Shown: positions 50,766 to 60,439, counted from the stretch's first letter. The stretch is DNA of 64,000 bases from Actinocorallia longicatena (GCF_039534125.1 NZ_BAAAUV010000009.1:186001-250000), one strand, 5' to 3'. Numbers and translations are program-made. Notes: a model not told the origin generated them from the sequence alone.

Positions 50766-51844
50766 CAGACGGCCTTCTTCCGGAGATACTCGACGATGCG
50801 GGGAAAGACCTCGAGGTGGGCGTTCTTGCCGATGAACGGATCGACGTGGCCGTAGCCGGGGAGGATCTCCAGCTCGTGCCTGCCGGGGGCGGCCTCTTCG
50901 AGCGCCGCGTGGGTGAAGGCGTTGGAGTCGGTGAACACGTGGTTCTCCGACCCGGTCAGGAACAGGATGGGCGTCTCGACCGAGGCGAGGTCGTCCACGA
51001 AGCCGGACGGCAGCCGGTCGTCGCCGGCGTCCCACTTCACGGCGTGCCCGGCCTCGACCATCCGGTGGACGTGCCGGTAGTAGTGGACCCCGCTCGGCCC
51101 GCACAGGTCGGCCATCCGGTGGTGGGTGACGTCCTCGACCTGCTCGTGGGAGAACATGGCGGGCTTGCCGCTGCCCCACATGAAGCTGAGCATGTGGCAG
51201 GCGGTGTCGGAGCACTCCCGGTGGAACAGGGAGACGCCGCGCTGGAAGAGCTTGCGGCGGGTGAACCAGGGGGCGTCGCCGAAGCGCGGGTCCAGGACCG
51301 GCATCGACAGGCCGTACTCGGCGAGGGCCGGCCCGAACCGCAGCTTCCACCGGGCCCACCCGGGGACGCGCGGATGCAGCGAGACGCTGTTGGACACGAC
51401 GCTGGTGATCTGGTCGACCTTGCCGCCGAACAGGCTCATCATGAACGTCACGGAGCCGAGGCAGTGCGCGATCACGTGGACCCTGCGGTCGCCGACGGCC
51501 TCACGGAGCGCCCGCAGCGCCGACGGGTGGTCGAAGGCGGCCACGTCGTCGAGCGTGTAGCGGTGGGTCTCCATGTCGTAGGGGAACCGGTTGCTCATCC
51601 GGAAGTCCAGCGCCCACACGTCGGTGAAGCCGTTGTCGAGCAGGTGCGACACCAGATTGGTGTGCTCGGGCATGATGAACATGTCCCGCGACAGGGTGAG
51701 CCCGTGGATCAGCAGGACCACGTCGTCGCAGTCGGCGCGGTGGAAGCGGGTGAGGCTCAGGCCCAGGCCGTCTTCCGTCGCGAAGAGGCGCTCCGACACC
51801 TCGGCGTCGGTCACCCCGTCGAGAGTGAACCTCGGAATCTTCAA
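50765..51844 (-). CDS. alpha/beta-fold hydrolase partner of the GMC oxidase
   Basis: The protein of 359 residues has the oxyanion motif LLIHGLTLSRDMF near 45 and the nucleophile elbow AHCLGS with Cys 128, followed by VETPILFLTGSENHVF (acid) and GYGHVDPFIG (His). The use of Cys instead of Ser recalls PhaC-like and haloperoxidase-like hydrolases. TTG 51844 was preferred because GGAGG stands five bases upstream; GTG 51874 in frame would add ten residues. The stop overlaps the GMC start by one base. In some actinobacteria an equivalent hydrolase is fused to the GMC enzyme, so this is probably a split version of one enzyme system. Confidence 0.88.
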   Translation of the reverse strand: MKIPRFTLDGVTDAEVSERLFATEDGLGLSLTRFHRADCDDVVLLIHGLTLSRDMFIMPEHTNLVSHLLDNGFTDVWALDFRMSNRFPYDMETHRYTLDDVAAFDHPSALRALREAVGDRRVHVIAHCLGSVTFMMSLFGGKVDQITSVVSNSVSLHPRVPGWARWKLRFGPALAEYGLSMPVLDPRFGDAPWFTRRKLFQRGVSLFHRECSDTACHMLSFMWGSGKPAMFSHEQVEDVTHHRMADLCGPSGVHYYRHVHRMVEAGHAVKWDAGDDRLPSGFVDDLASVETPILFLTGSENHVFTDSNAFTHAALEEAAPGRHELEILPGYGHVDPFIGKNAHLEVFPRIVEYLRKKAV

Positions 51845-51924
51845 CCTGTCCTCCAGCGGCGCGTGTGAGAACACGATCCCGGATTACGTGGTTTTCCGGC
51901 ATCGTGGGAAACCCTGAGCTTTGT

Positions 51925-51942
51925 CCGTACGCGGAGGTACGG
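51925..51942 (-). promoter_or_regulatory. inverted repeat upstream of the hydrolase/GMC operon
   Basis: CCGTAC-GCGGAG-GTACGG is a perfect repeat with six-base arms in the 139 bases between the LAL gene and the hydrolase start, about 80 bases before the latter. It may be an operator for the operon, perhaps bound by the adjacent LuxR-type regulator. Confidence 0.4.
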
Positions 51943-51983
51943 GTACGCCACCTAGGATTCGCCCGGGGCCTCGCAGGTTCCCT

Positions 51984-54797
51984 CTATTCGCGAGGAAGGT
52001 CCCGTATCGCACCCGCAACGCCCACCCGCGACGTCACGTCCAGCTTGCTGAAGATGTTCGACAGGTGGGTCTCGACGGTCCTGACGCTGATCACCAGCTT
52101 GTCGGCGATCTGCTGGTTGGTGTAGTCGTCCGCGACGAGCTGGGCGACCTCCAGCTCGCGCCGGGACAGGCCGAACGGCCCGGTCCCGCGGCCCTTCTCC
52201 CGGACCGGGACCCGCAGCCCGTGCCGCCGCTGCTCGCGGACGGCGTGCGCGAGCAGCCCGTCGGCCCCCAGCTCGGCGAAGATCGTGACGGCCTCGCGCA
52301 GGTCGGCCAGCGCCGCGTCCTTGGCGGGCTCGGCGGACCCGGCGGCCAGCAGGGCCCGTCCGCGGAGCAGGGGGTAGGGGGCCAGCAGCGCGGCGGCCTC
52401 GCGGGCCAGCGGCGCGGAGCCCTCGGCGTGGGCGCGGGCCAGCGCGGCCATCCCCCGGCCGAGGACCCAGGGGCCGTGCTGCCCGGCCACCCGTTCGGCG
52501 TGCTCCGCCCAGCGGACGGCCTCCTCGCGCCGGTCGCGGTGGGCCTCCGCCCCGGCGAGCTGCTCCGCGCAGGCCATCATGGTGCCGGGGTCCAGGACGG
52601 GATCGACGAAGTCGGCGCACGCCCGGCGCAGCGCCTGGACGCCCTCCTCGGCGTCGCCGGAGGCCAGCAGGGCGACGCCGTGGGCGTAGTGGGCCGTCGA
52701 CCCCCACACCTCCCCGGTGCCCGTCCCGGTGGCGAGGGCCTCACCGATCCTGACCAGCCCGAGCTCGGCGTCGCCGGACCAGACCGCCGCGAGGCAGGCC
52801 TGGGTGAGGGCGAAGACGAGCTGCTGCCCCGAGCCGAGCAGCCGGGCGATGTCGGCGCCCTCCTCGGCGGACGCGGCGGCGTCGGCGAGCCTGCCGACGG
52901 CGATCAGCGCGACCGCCTGCCCGGCCAGCATGTTGGTGATGACGTAGGACTGCTCCCCCGCCCTGGCGATCGCCAGCAGCCGGTCGAAGTGGCGCAGCGC
53001 CCGCTCGGGACGGCCGATGAGCGCCTCGGTCCAGCCCAGCCAGGTGAGGATGTCCATCCAGTCGGGGAGCTGCTCGTCGGGGGCGAGGTTGAGCTGGGTC
53101 CCGGCGGCGTCGAGGAACTTGAAGGCCTCGGCGGTGCGGCCCGCGGCGTGGGCGGGCAGGGCGCGCAGCGCGGCGACGGCGACCTCGAGCCCGCCGGGCC
53201 AGTCACGGCCGATGTCGGGCATCAGGTCGAGGACGGCCTGGGCGGCGCGGAAGTCGGCGCGCAGCAGGCTCTCGGCGACCAGCCGCAGCCGCAGCGGGAC
53301 GGCGACGGCCGACTGGCGGCCCGGCAGCCGGCGCAGCTCGGCCAGGAGCACCGCGCGGGCCTGCTGCGGCCGGTCGAGCTGGCGTTCGGCCAGCGCCAGC
53401 GACCGGACGGCCAGCGCCCGCATCGCGTAGTCGTCGTCGGACAGCATGCCCAGCGCCTCGAGCGCCGCGTCACGGGCCTCGGCGAGCCTGCCGCCGAGCA
53501 GCTGGGCGCGGACCAGCTCGACCAGCAGGCCCAGGCGCTGCGGGTCGTCGGGCGGCATCAGCCGCAGCGCGGCCAGCAGCCGGTGCCCGGCGGTCGCGGG
53601 GGCGGGCCCGGCGGCGCTGCGCGCGGCCGAGACGAGCGTGTCGATCGCGGACTGGTCGCCGAACCGCGCGGACCGCTCCACATGCCGGGCCCTGACACTC
53701 GCGGGCGCGCCGAGCACGGTCAGATGGGCGGCGACCCTGCCGTGGGCGGCCAGCCGCCAGCCCGCCGCGGCGGCGGTGTAGACGGCCTGCCTGACCAGGG
53801 GGTGCCGGAACCGGAACCGGCCGGGCGCCGAGGGGCGGGCCACGTCGCGGGCGACCAGCTCGTCGATCGCGGCCAGGGCGAAGCTCTCCGACACGTCGGC
53901 GGCGACCGCGACGAGGACCGGATCGAACTCCTCGGCGGCCACGGCCGCCCCCTGCGCGGCGACCTGGGCACCCGCCGTCAACCGGCTGATCTCCAGATGG
54001 AGCGCCGCCCGGACGGCCCGCGGCAGCTCGTCGGACTCGTTGGCCTCGGTCTCTGCCTGCTCGGACCGGGCGAGGGCGTCGAGGTAGAAGGGGTTGCCGC
54101 CGCTGGCCTCGTACAGCCGGGCGCACCGCTCCCTGCCGATCTCGGGACCGAGCAGCTCGGCGACCTCCTCCAGGCTGAGCGGCCCGACCGTGATCTGCTC
54201 GCCGTACTCGGCGAGCGCCCCCAGCCTGGGCATCGCCTGGACAGGACGGTAGGCCAGGGCGACCAGGACCCGTCCGCGCGGCGGATGACGGACGAGATGG
54301 TCGAGCAGCTCGACGGTCGCCTGGTCGGCCCAGTGCAGGTCGTCGAGGATGAGCACGAGGCCGTCGTCGCGGGCCAGCTCGTCCAGGAGCTGGCGCGCGG
54401 CCTTGTGCAGCCGGTAGCGGCTGCCCGCGCCGGTGACCTCGGCGGCGGCCTCCTCCAGGGCGGGGAAGACCGTCCCGAGCAGCCGGACCGCGCTGGGGCC
54501 GAGCCTGCGCGACACCTCCGGGGCGTTCTCGAGATGGTCGTCGAGCGCGTCGACGACGGCCCCGAACGGCATCTCCTCGTCGAACTCGGCCGCCCGGCCC
54601 CACAGGGTGAGGCGGCCCCGCGCGAGCGCGGCGGAGGCGAGCTCGGCCAGCAGCCGGCTCTTGCCGCAGCCGGGATCGCCGACGAGACTCAGGAAGGAGA
54701 ACCCGGGACGGTCCAGGACCTCGCCGAATCCGTCCAGCACGTCCCGTCTGCCGACGAGGGGCTCTTGGGCGGGCTGCGGGGCTTCTGGCACGATCAA
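51984..54797 (-). CDS. large LuxR-family (LAL) ATPase regulator
   Basis: The 937-residue regulator has an N-terminal AAA-type ATPase with Walker A VGDPGCGKS at about 39-47 and Walker B LVLILDDLHWAD near 150-160, TPR-like helical repeats through the middle, and a C-terminal LuxR helix-turn-helix (about 870-930, LSRRELEVAQLVADDYTNQQIADKLVISVRTVETHLSNIFSKL). LAL proteins bind inducer and ATP and activate target operons, often metabolite or sterol-use clusters. It lies upstream of, and in the same direction as, the hydrolase/GMC/MMPL genes and is their likely regulator. A small inverted repeat sits just before its start. Confidence 0.94.
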   Translation of the reverse strand: MIVPEAPQPAQEPLVGRRDVLDGFGEVLDRPGFSFLSLVGDPGCGKSRLLAELASAALARGRLTLWGRAAEFDEEMPFGAVVDALDDHLENAPEVSRRLGPSAVRLLGTVFPALEEAAAEVTGAGSRYRLHKAARQLLDELARDDGLVLILDDLHWADQATVELLDHLVRHPPRGRVLVALAYRPVQAMPRLGALAEYGEQITVGPLSLEEVAELLGPEIGRERCARLYEASGGNPFYLDALARSEQAETEANESDELPRAVRAALHLEISRLTAGAQVAAQGAAVAAEEFDPVLVAVAADVSESFALAAIDELVARDVARPSAPGRFRFRHPLVRQAVYTAAAAGWRLAAHGRVAAHLTVLGAPASVRARHVERSARFGDQSAIDTLVSAARSAAGPAPATAGHRLLAALRLMPPDDPQRLGLLVELVRAQLLGGRLAEARDAALEALGMLSDDDYAMRALAVRSLALAERQLDRPQQARAVLLAELRRLPGRQSAVAVPLRLRLVAESLLRADFRAAQAVLDLMPDIGRDWPGGLEVAVAALRALPAHAAGRTAEAFKFLDAAGTQLNLAPDEQLPDWMDILTWLGWTEALIGRPERALRHFDRLLAIARAGEQSYVITNMLAGQAVALIAVGRLADAAASAEEGADIARLLGSGQQLVFALTQACLAAVWSGDAELGLVRIGEALATGTGTGEVWGSTAHYAHGVALLASGDAEEGVQALRRACADFVDPVLDPGTMMACAEQLAGAEAHRDRREEAVRWAEHAERVAGQHGPWVLGRGMAALARAHAEGSAPLAREAAALLAPYPLLRGRALLAAGSAEPAKDAALADLREAVTIFAELGADGLLAHAVREQRRHGLRVPVREKGRGTGPFGLSRRELEVAQLVADDYTNQQIADKLVISVRTVETHLSNIFSKLDVTSRVGVAGAIRDLPRE

Positions 54798-54802
54798 ACT
54801 TT

Positions 54803-54819
54803 ACCGACGTCGCGTCGGT
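54803..54819 (-). promoter_or_regulatory. inverted repeat just upstream of the LAL gene
   Basis: ACCGACG-TCG-CGTCGGT is a perfect seven-base-arm repeat six bases before the LAL start codon on the minus strand. It could form an mRNA hairpin masking the ribosome site or serve as an operator. No other good ribosome site is visible there. Confidence 0.45.
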
Positions 54820-54901
54820 TATGGGATATACCCGGCGGCAATAGGCGGGACACAGGTTGATAGAGATCCTGGAGCAGTGATCTGGAGCAGTCCGGCGCGC
54901 G

Positions 54902-56485
54902 TCAGCCCAGGCCCTGCATCGCCTCGGTCCACTCGGCCGTGAGCCCGTGCAGCTCGGCCAGCTCCCTGACCGCCTCCAGCGGGCCGCGCAGCGAGGGGTC
55001 GTGCAGCAGGGCCGCCGACTCCAGCGCCAGGTCGAGCGGGTAGTTGTCGACGGCCGGGTCGGTGAGCAGCCGGTGGATCCCGGCGACGGCGCGGCGGTCG
55101 CCGCGCTCGGCCAGGCCGCGGACCGCCTCCGCCGCGACGACCAGCGACTCGTCCTCGACCCGCGCGGCCAGGGCCGTGCGGATCTGCGGCGTGTCGGACT
55201 CCAGGAGCGACAGCGAGGTCGTCGCCCAGTCGCGGACGTCCTCGTGCTCGTCGCCCGTCATCCGGATGAGCTCGCCGGTGCCGAGGGCGTCGTCGGGCGG
55301 GAGCACGGACATGAGCGCGAACGCGACGGCGTCGCGGACGGCCGGGTCGTCGTGCCGGGAGTGCTTCAGGACCTCGGGGAGCGCCGCCGCGTCGCCGTGA
55401 TGGCTCAGCGCGAGGATCAGCGAGCGCAGCAGGGCCGGATCGGTCTCGTCGCGCGTCATCCGGCGCAGAATCGGCAGCGACTTCGTCGCGAAGGGGCGGT
55501 CCCCTCCCCTGCCGAGCTGGGCGAGGACGTCCACGCCGAGCCTGCGGCGCAGCGGGTCGGGATCGGCGGCGAGCTTCGCGGCGTCCTCGAAGGTCCCGGT
55601 GTCGGCGCGCTCCTGGAGGGTTCTGACGCTCTCCCACCAGGCGGGCCGCTCGGTGACGTCGCGGCGCCCCTCGGTCGCGGTCGGGCGGGCGGCGCGGAAC
55701 TCCAGCGCCCGGCCGACCAGGGTCTCGAACGGCGTCCGCGTCCCGAGCTCGCGCTCCAGGACGGTCGCGATCGCGCCGTGACCGGTCTGCTTCTCGCTGA
55801 GGCCGCCGCCGCCCTGTCCCGGCCTGCGCGCCTCGACGGTGATCAGCTCGGTCTCGTCGTCCTGCTCCTCGCGGATGACCGTGATCTCCCACTCCGGCTC
55901 GGAGTAGACCTCGCTCTTCTGCTGGCGCAGTTCGGCCTCGACGTCGACGTCCGCCCAGCGCAGGGCGGCGTCCAGGGCGGTCTCCCCCGACTCGTTCACC
56001 GCCCGGGGGTCGGCGCCCGCGTTGAGCAGCATCCGGACGACGTCGACCGCGCCCCGGTCGGCCGCGAGCCACAGGGAGGTCTGGCGGCCCTCCTGGAGCG
56101 GGCGGGCGCCGAAGGCCAGCAGCCGGGTGAGGACGCCGATGTGGCCGCCGACGACGGCCCACTTGACGGGCGTCCAGTCGCCGGACTCCTTCCGGTTCGG
56201 GTTCGCGCCCGCCAGGAGCAGTGCCTCGACCACCTCTTCATGCCCCCAGCAGGCGGCACCGCACAGCGGCAGGCCGTCGCTGTCACCGAGGCTCAGAAGG
56301 TCGGGGGCCGCGCCCGCCGACAGCAGGAGCCCGACGATCTCGAGGTCGCCGCCCACGGACGCGACGTACAGGGCCGTGGAGCCCCCGGAGTCCGGCGCGT
56401 CCGGGCGCACGCCCATGGCCAGCACCTCGCGCACCCGGTCGGCCTTGCCATCGCGGACGGCCTCGACCAGTGATTCCCCCGACAT
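54902..56485 (-). CDS. ankyrin-repeat and HEAT-like repeat protein
   Basis: The 527-residue protein begins with about five ankyrin repeats (about 1-190), for example STALYVASVGGDLEIVGLLLSAGAAP and TSLWLAADRGAVDVVRMLLNAGADP. A charged linker follows (about 195-260), then HEAT/armadillo-like helices (about 285-515) with ALSHHGDAAALPEVLKHSRHDDPAVRDAVAFALM and TGDEHEDVRDWATTSLSLL. There is no enzyme domain. It is probably a protein-binding scaffold in the cytosol. It starts seven bases after the hrpA stop and is likely co-transcribed with it. Its partner is unknown. Confidence 0.88.
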   Translation of the reverse strand: MSGESLVEAVRDGKADRVREVLAMGVRPDAPDSGGSTALYVASVGGDLEIVGLLLSAGAAPDLLSLGDSDGLPLCGAACWGHEEVVEALLLAGANPNRKESGDWTPVKWAVVGGHIGVLTRLLAFGARPLQEGRQTSLWLAADRGAVDVVRMLLNAGADPRAVNESGETALDAALRWADVDVEAELRQQKSEVYSEPEWEITVIREEQDDETELITVEARRPGQGGGGLSEKQTGHGAIATVLERELGTRTPFETLVGRALEFRAARPTATEGRRDVTERPAWWESVRTLQERADTGTFEDAAKLAADPDPLRRRLGVDVLAQLGRGGDRPFATKSLPILRRMTRDETDPALLRSLILALSHHGDAAALPEVLKHSRHDDPAVRDAVAFALMSVLPPDDALGTGELIRMTGDEHEDVRDWATTSLSLLESDTPQIRTALAARVEDESLVVAAEAVRGLAERGDRRAVAGIHRLLTDPAVDNYPLDLALESAALLHDPSLRGPLEAVRELAELHGLTAEWTEAMQGLG

Positions 56486-56492
56486 GCCTTCC

Positions 56493-59400
56493 CTATTTCC
56501 GGTGGTGACCCTCGGTAATCGCCTTCCTGATCCGCTTGTCGGAGATCGGGTAGCGCGTGCCCAGGGACTGCGCGAACAGGCTGACCCGGAACTCCTCGAT
56601 CATCCAGCGGACCTCGGTCGGACGGCCGGCGGCCTCCCAGTCGTTCTTGATCCCCTGAACCTGGGCCATGAGCAGGCGATCCCGGTGGGGATTCTCCGGC
56701 AGACGGTCCAGGCGGTGATCCAGTGCCCGCAAGTAGCGAAGCAGATCCGGTAGGCGGTTGAGGCCTGTTTCGGTGATAAATCCCGGATGAATGAGTTCAT
56801 CCAGCTGTGCCCGGATGTCGGCCAGAGACGGCACCAGCACGAGACTGCTCGTGCTCTTCAGCTTACGTTGCACTCCGTGAGCGGCGGCGAGGATCCGCTC
56901 GACCCAGGCGAGGATCTCGGCGGAGACGTCGGCGAGGTCGGCCCGCACCTTGTCGTACAGGACGCGGTAGGCGTCCTCGGTCCAGGCGGGGCCCCCGTTG
57001 TCGGCGATCAGCTTGTCCGCCGCGGCGTCGACGATGTCGGCGAACAGCTTCGGGACCGAGCCGTGCGGATTGGTCGCCAGTGCGAGCTTGCCCTGGTTGG
57101 TCAGCCGGCCCTGGAGGTGACGGGCGGGGTCGGGGGCGTTGAGGAGGATCATCTTGCGGACGCCCAGCCACATGGCCCCGCGCTGCTCCTCCTCGGTGCC
57201 GAAGGTCTTGATCGCGACCGTCGCGCCCTGGTCGACGAGGGCGGGGTAGGCCTTGAGGCGGCCCTGCTCGTGCAGCCGAGGGAGCGCGCCGAAGTCCCAG
57301 CCCGTCAGCCCCTGCCGCTCGATCCCGCTGGCCTTCGCCAGGGTCTCCTGCTGCTTGGGCGCCAGCTTCCGCTTGAGCTCCGCCAGGTCCTTGCCCTCGG
57401 CGATCTTCTTGCGGCGCTTGTCGATCACCCGGAAGGTGATGCGGAGGTGGTCGGGGAGCTGGTCGACGCCCCAGGCCTCGCGCGCCACCTCGACCCCCCG
57501 GTTGTTGTGCACCGCGGTGAGGGACTTCAGCTCGACCTCCAGCGCGCCGAGCAGCGTGCCCTGACGGGGGACGATCCGCTCCAGCGCCCTGCGGGCGTAG
57601 TCCGGGGCCGGCACGAAGTTGACGCGCAGCTGCTTGGGCAGGCTGCGGATCAGGGCCGTGGCCAGCTCGTGGCGCATCCCGGGGACCAGCCAGTCGAAGC
57701 CCGCCGGATCGACCTGGTTGAGCAGGTGAAGCGGGATGTGGACGGTGACGCCGTCGGCGTCGGCTCCGGGCTCGAACTGGTAGGTGAGCTTGAAGACCAG
57801 GTCGCCCTGGCGCCAGGCGTCGGGGTAGTCGGCCTCGGTGACCTCGTCGGCGGTGTCGTTGATGAGCATCGACTTCTCGAAGCTCAGCAGGTCGGGGTTC
57901 TCCCGCGCCGTCCGCTTCCACCAGGCGTCGAAGTGGGCGCCGGAGACGATGTCGTCGGGCAGCCGCTCGTCGTAGAAGTCGACGAGGGTCTCGTCGTCCA
58001 CGACGATGTCGCGGCGGCGGGCCCGCTCCTCCAGCTCGCCGACCTCCTCCAGGAGCCTGCGGTTGGCGTGGAAGAACCGGTGGTGGGTCTCCCAGTCGCC
58101 CTCGACCAGGGCGTTGCGGATGAACAGGTCGCGGGAGAGCTCCGGGTCGATCCGGCCGTAGTTGACCTTCCGGGCCGTGACGATCGGGACGCCGTACAGC
58201 GTGACCTTCTCCAGCGCCATGACCGCGGCCTGGTTCTTCTCCCAGTGCGGCTCGGAGTAGGTGCGCTTCACGAGATGACCGGCCAGCGGCTCGACCCAGT
58301 CCGGCTCGATCTTCGCGTTGACCCGGGCCCACAGGCGGGAGGTCTCGACCAGCTCGGCCGACATGATCCAGCGCGGCGGCTTCTTGAACAGGCCGGAACC
58401 GGGGAAGACCGCGAACCGGGCGTTCCTGGCGCCCACATAGTCGCGCTTCTCGGCGTCGTACAGGCCGATGTGCGACAGCAGGCCGCTCAGCAGCGACACA
58501 TGGATCTTGTAGGGGTCGCCGTCGGAGGTGTTCGGGGTGATGCCGAGGTCACGGCAGACCTGCTTGAGCTGGCCGACCAGGTCCTGCCACTCGCGGATGC
58601 GCAGGTAGTGCAGGAAGTCGTTCTTCAGGGTCCGCCGGAACTGGGAGCCCGACAGCTCGCGCTGCTGTTCGCGCACGTGGTTCCACAGCTTCAGGTAGGA
58701 CGCGAAGTCCGAGGCCGGGTCCTTGAAGCGGGCGTGCTTCTCGTCGGCGGCCTGCTGCTTGTCCGACGGCCGCTCGCGCGGGTCCTGGATCGACAGGGCC
58801 GCGGCGATGACCATGACCTCGGTGACGCAGCCGTTCTTGTCGGCCTCCAGGATCATGCGGCCCATGCGCGGGTCGACCGGGAGGCGGGCGAGCTTGCGGC
58901 CGACCTCGGTGAGCTTCTGCTCGGCGTCGAGGGCGTTGAGCTCGTGCAGGAGGTCGACGCCGTCCTTGATGTTGCGGCGGTCCGGCGGGTCGATGAAGGG
59001 GAACTTCGCGACGTCGCCGAGCCCGAGGCTGGTCATCTGGAGGATGACCGAGGCGAGGTTGGTGCGCAGGATCTCGGGGTCGGTGAACTCAGGGCGGCCC
59101 TCGAAGTCCTCCTCCTCGTACAGCCGGACGCAGATGCCGTCGGAGGTGCGTCCGCAGCGGCCCTTGCGCTGGTTCGCGCTGGCCTGGGAGACCGCCTCGA
59201 TGGGCAGGCGCTGGACCTTGAGCCGGCTGGAGTAGCGGGAGATCCGGGCCGTGCCGGGATCGATCACGTACTTGATGCCGGGGACCGTCAGGGAGGTCTC
59301 GGCCACGTTGGTCGCCAGGACGATCCGGCGGCCGCGGTGCGGCTGGAAGACCCGGTGCTGCTCGGCGTTGGACAGGCGGGCGTACAGCGGCAGCACCTCG

Positions 59401-60353
59401 GGGATCGACGCCCCGCGCCGCCCCTTGAAGCGCTTCTCCAGGGCGTCGGCGGCGTCGCGGATCTCGCGCTCCCCGGACAGGAAGACCAGGATGTCGCCGG
59501 GGGGCTCCAGCGAGAGCTCGTCGACGGCGTCGCAGATGGCCTCGGCCTGGTCGGTGTCGTCGTCCTCGGCCGGGCGGTAGCGGACCTCGACGGGGTAGGT
59601 GCGGCCGGAGACCTCGATGATCGGGGCGTCGCCGAAGTGGCGGGAGAACCGCTCGGGGTCGATGGTCGCCGAGGTGATGATGACCTTGAGGTCGGGGCGG
59701 CGCGGCAGGAGCTGCTTGAGGTAGCCCAGGATGAAGTCGATGTTGAGGCTGCGCTCGTGCGCCTCGTCGATGATCAGTGTGTCGTAGGTCTCCAGCGTCC
59801 GGTCGTGCTGGAGCTCGGCCAGCAGGATGCCGTCGGTCATCAGCCGGACCAGGGTCTGGTCGGAGGTCTGGTCGGTGAAGCGGACCTTGTAGCCGACGGC
59901 CTGGCCGAAGGGGGTGTCGAGCTCCTCGGCGATGCGCTCGCCCACGGTGCGGGCGGCGAGGCGGCGCGGCTGGGTGTGGCCGATCAGGCCCTTCACGCCC
60001 CGGCCCAGCTCCAGGCAGATCTTGGGGATCTGGGTGGTCTTGCCCGAGCCGGTCTCCCCCGCGACGATCACGACCTGGTGGTCGCGGATGGCCGCAAGGA
60101 TCTCGTCCTTCTTCTGGCTGACCGGGAGCTGCTCCGGATAAGTGATCTTCGGAACGGCTCCGGCGCGGTGGGCGACGCGCAGCTCGGCGGCGTCGGCCTG
60201 GCGCAGGATGTCGGCCCTGACCTTGGCTTTCTTCTCCGCGTCACGGATCTTGTGGGAACCGTCCCAGCGGCGGCGCAGGCGGTTGCGGTCGCGCAGCATC
60301 AGCCCGTCCAGGCGTTGGCGCAGGTCGGCAGGCTGATCAGCGGAAGAACTCAC
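56493..60353 (-). CDS. hrpA: ATP-dependent RNA helicase HrpA
   Basis: The roughly 1286-residue DEAH-box helicase has Walker A AGETGSGKTT near 101-110, the DEAH box IIDEAHERSLN near 198-207, SAT as ITSATID, then the RecA2 motifs TNVAETSLTVPGI and QRKGRCGRTSDG. Downstream are the helicase-associated HA2 and OB regions and the long HrpA C-terminal domain (DUF3418) with KLTYQFEPGADADGVTVHIPLHLLNQ. HrpA unwinds RNA and rescues stalled ribosomes or processes mRNA. GTG 60353 gives a natural N-terminus (MSSSADQPADLRQRL); TTG 60362 is in frame but weaker. It leads the operon with the ankyrin gene and is divergent from the CAP lipoprotein gene. Confidence 0.96.
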   Translation of the reverse strand: MSSSADQPADLRQRLDGLMLRDRNRLRRRWDGSHKIRDAEKKAKVRADILRQADAAELRVAHRAGAVPKITYPEQLPVSQKKDEILAAIRDHQVVIVAGETGSGKTTQIPKICLELGRGVKGLIGHTQPRRLAARTVGERIAEELDTPFGQAVGYKVRFTDQTSDQTLVRLMTDGILLAELQHDRTLETYDTLIIDEAHERSLNIDFILGYLKQLLPRRPDLKVIITSATIDPERFSRHFGDAPIIEVSGRTYPVEVRYRPAEDDDTDQAEAICDAVDELSLEPPGDILVFLSGEREIRDAADALEKRFKGRRGASIPEVLPLYARLSNAEQHRVFQPHRGRRIVLATNVAETSLTVPGIKYVIDPGTARISRYSSRLKVQRLPIEAVSQASANQRKGRCGRTSDGICVRLYEEEDFEGRPEFTDPEILRTNLASVILQMTSLGLGDVAKFPFIDPPDRRNIKDGVDLLHELNALDAEQKLTEVGRKLARLPVDPRMGRMILEADKNGCVTEVMVIAAALSIQDPRERPSDKQQAADEKHARFKDPASDFASYLKLWNHVREQQRELSGSQFRRTLKNDFLHYLRIREWQDLVGQLKQVCRDLGITPNTSDGDPYKIHVSLLSGLLSHIGLYDAEKRDYVGARNARFAVFPGSGLFKKPPRWIMSAELVETSRLWARVNAKIEPDWVEPLAGHLVKRTYSEPHWEKNQAAVMALEKVTLYGVPIVTARKVNYGRIDPELSRDLFIRNALVEGDWETHHRFFHANRRLLEEVGELEERARRRDIVVDDETLVDFYDERLPDDIVSGAHFDAWWKRTARENPDLLSFEKSMLINDTADEVTEADYPDAWRQGDLVFKLTYQFEPGADADGVTVHIPLHLLNQVDPAGFDWLVPGMRHELATALIRSLPKQLRVNFVPAPDYARRALERIVPRQGTLLGALEVELKSLTAVHNNRGVEVAREAWGVDQLPDHLRITFRVIDKRRKKIAEGKDLAELKRKLAPKQQETLAKASGIERQGLTGWDFGALPRLHEQGRLKAYPALVDQGATVAIKTFGTEEEQRGAMWLGVRKMILLNAPDPARHLQGRLTNQGKLALATNPHGSVPKLFADIVDAAADKLIADNGGPAWTEDAYRVLYDKVRADLADVSAEILAWVERILAAAHGVQRKLKSTSSLVLVPSLADIRAQLDELIHPGFITETGLNRLPDLLRYLRALDHRLDRLPENPHRDRLLMAQVQGIKNDWEAAGRPTEVRWMIEEFRVSLFAQSLGTRYPISDKRIRKAITEGHHRK

Positions 60354-60439
60354 AACCGCCAAGCTTAAACAACCCTGCCCATCGTCCCGCCACCGATTTT
60401 TTCGCTAGGGTTCTTCCGATCTATGGCATTGGAGACGAT

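Noticed and set aside
48369..51359. A single 996-codon frame covering the GMC oxidase and part of the hydrolase gene
   Set aside because: The part before ATG 50765 is a wrong-frame reading of the hydrolase gene, whose catalytic motifs are in another frame; the real genes meet at TGATG.
56787..60368. Almost 1200-codon open frame opposite hrpA
   Set aside because: hrpA on the other strand has every DEAH-box motif; the antisense product is compositionally biased and featureless.
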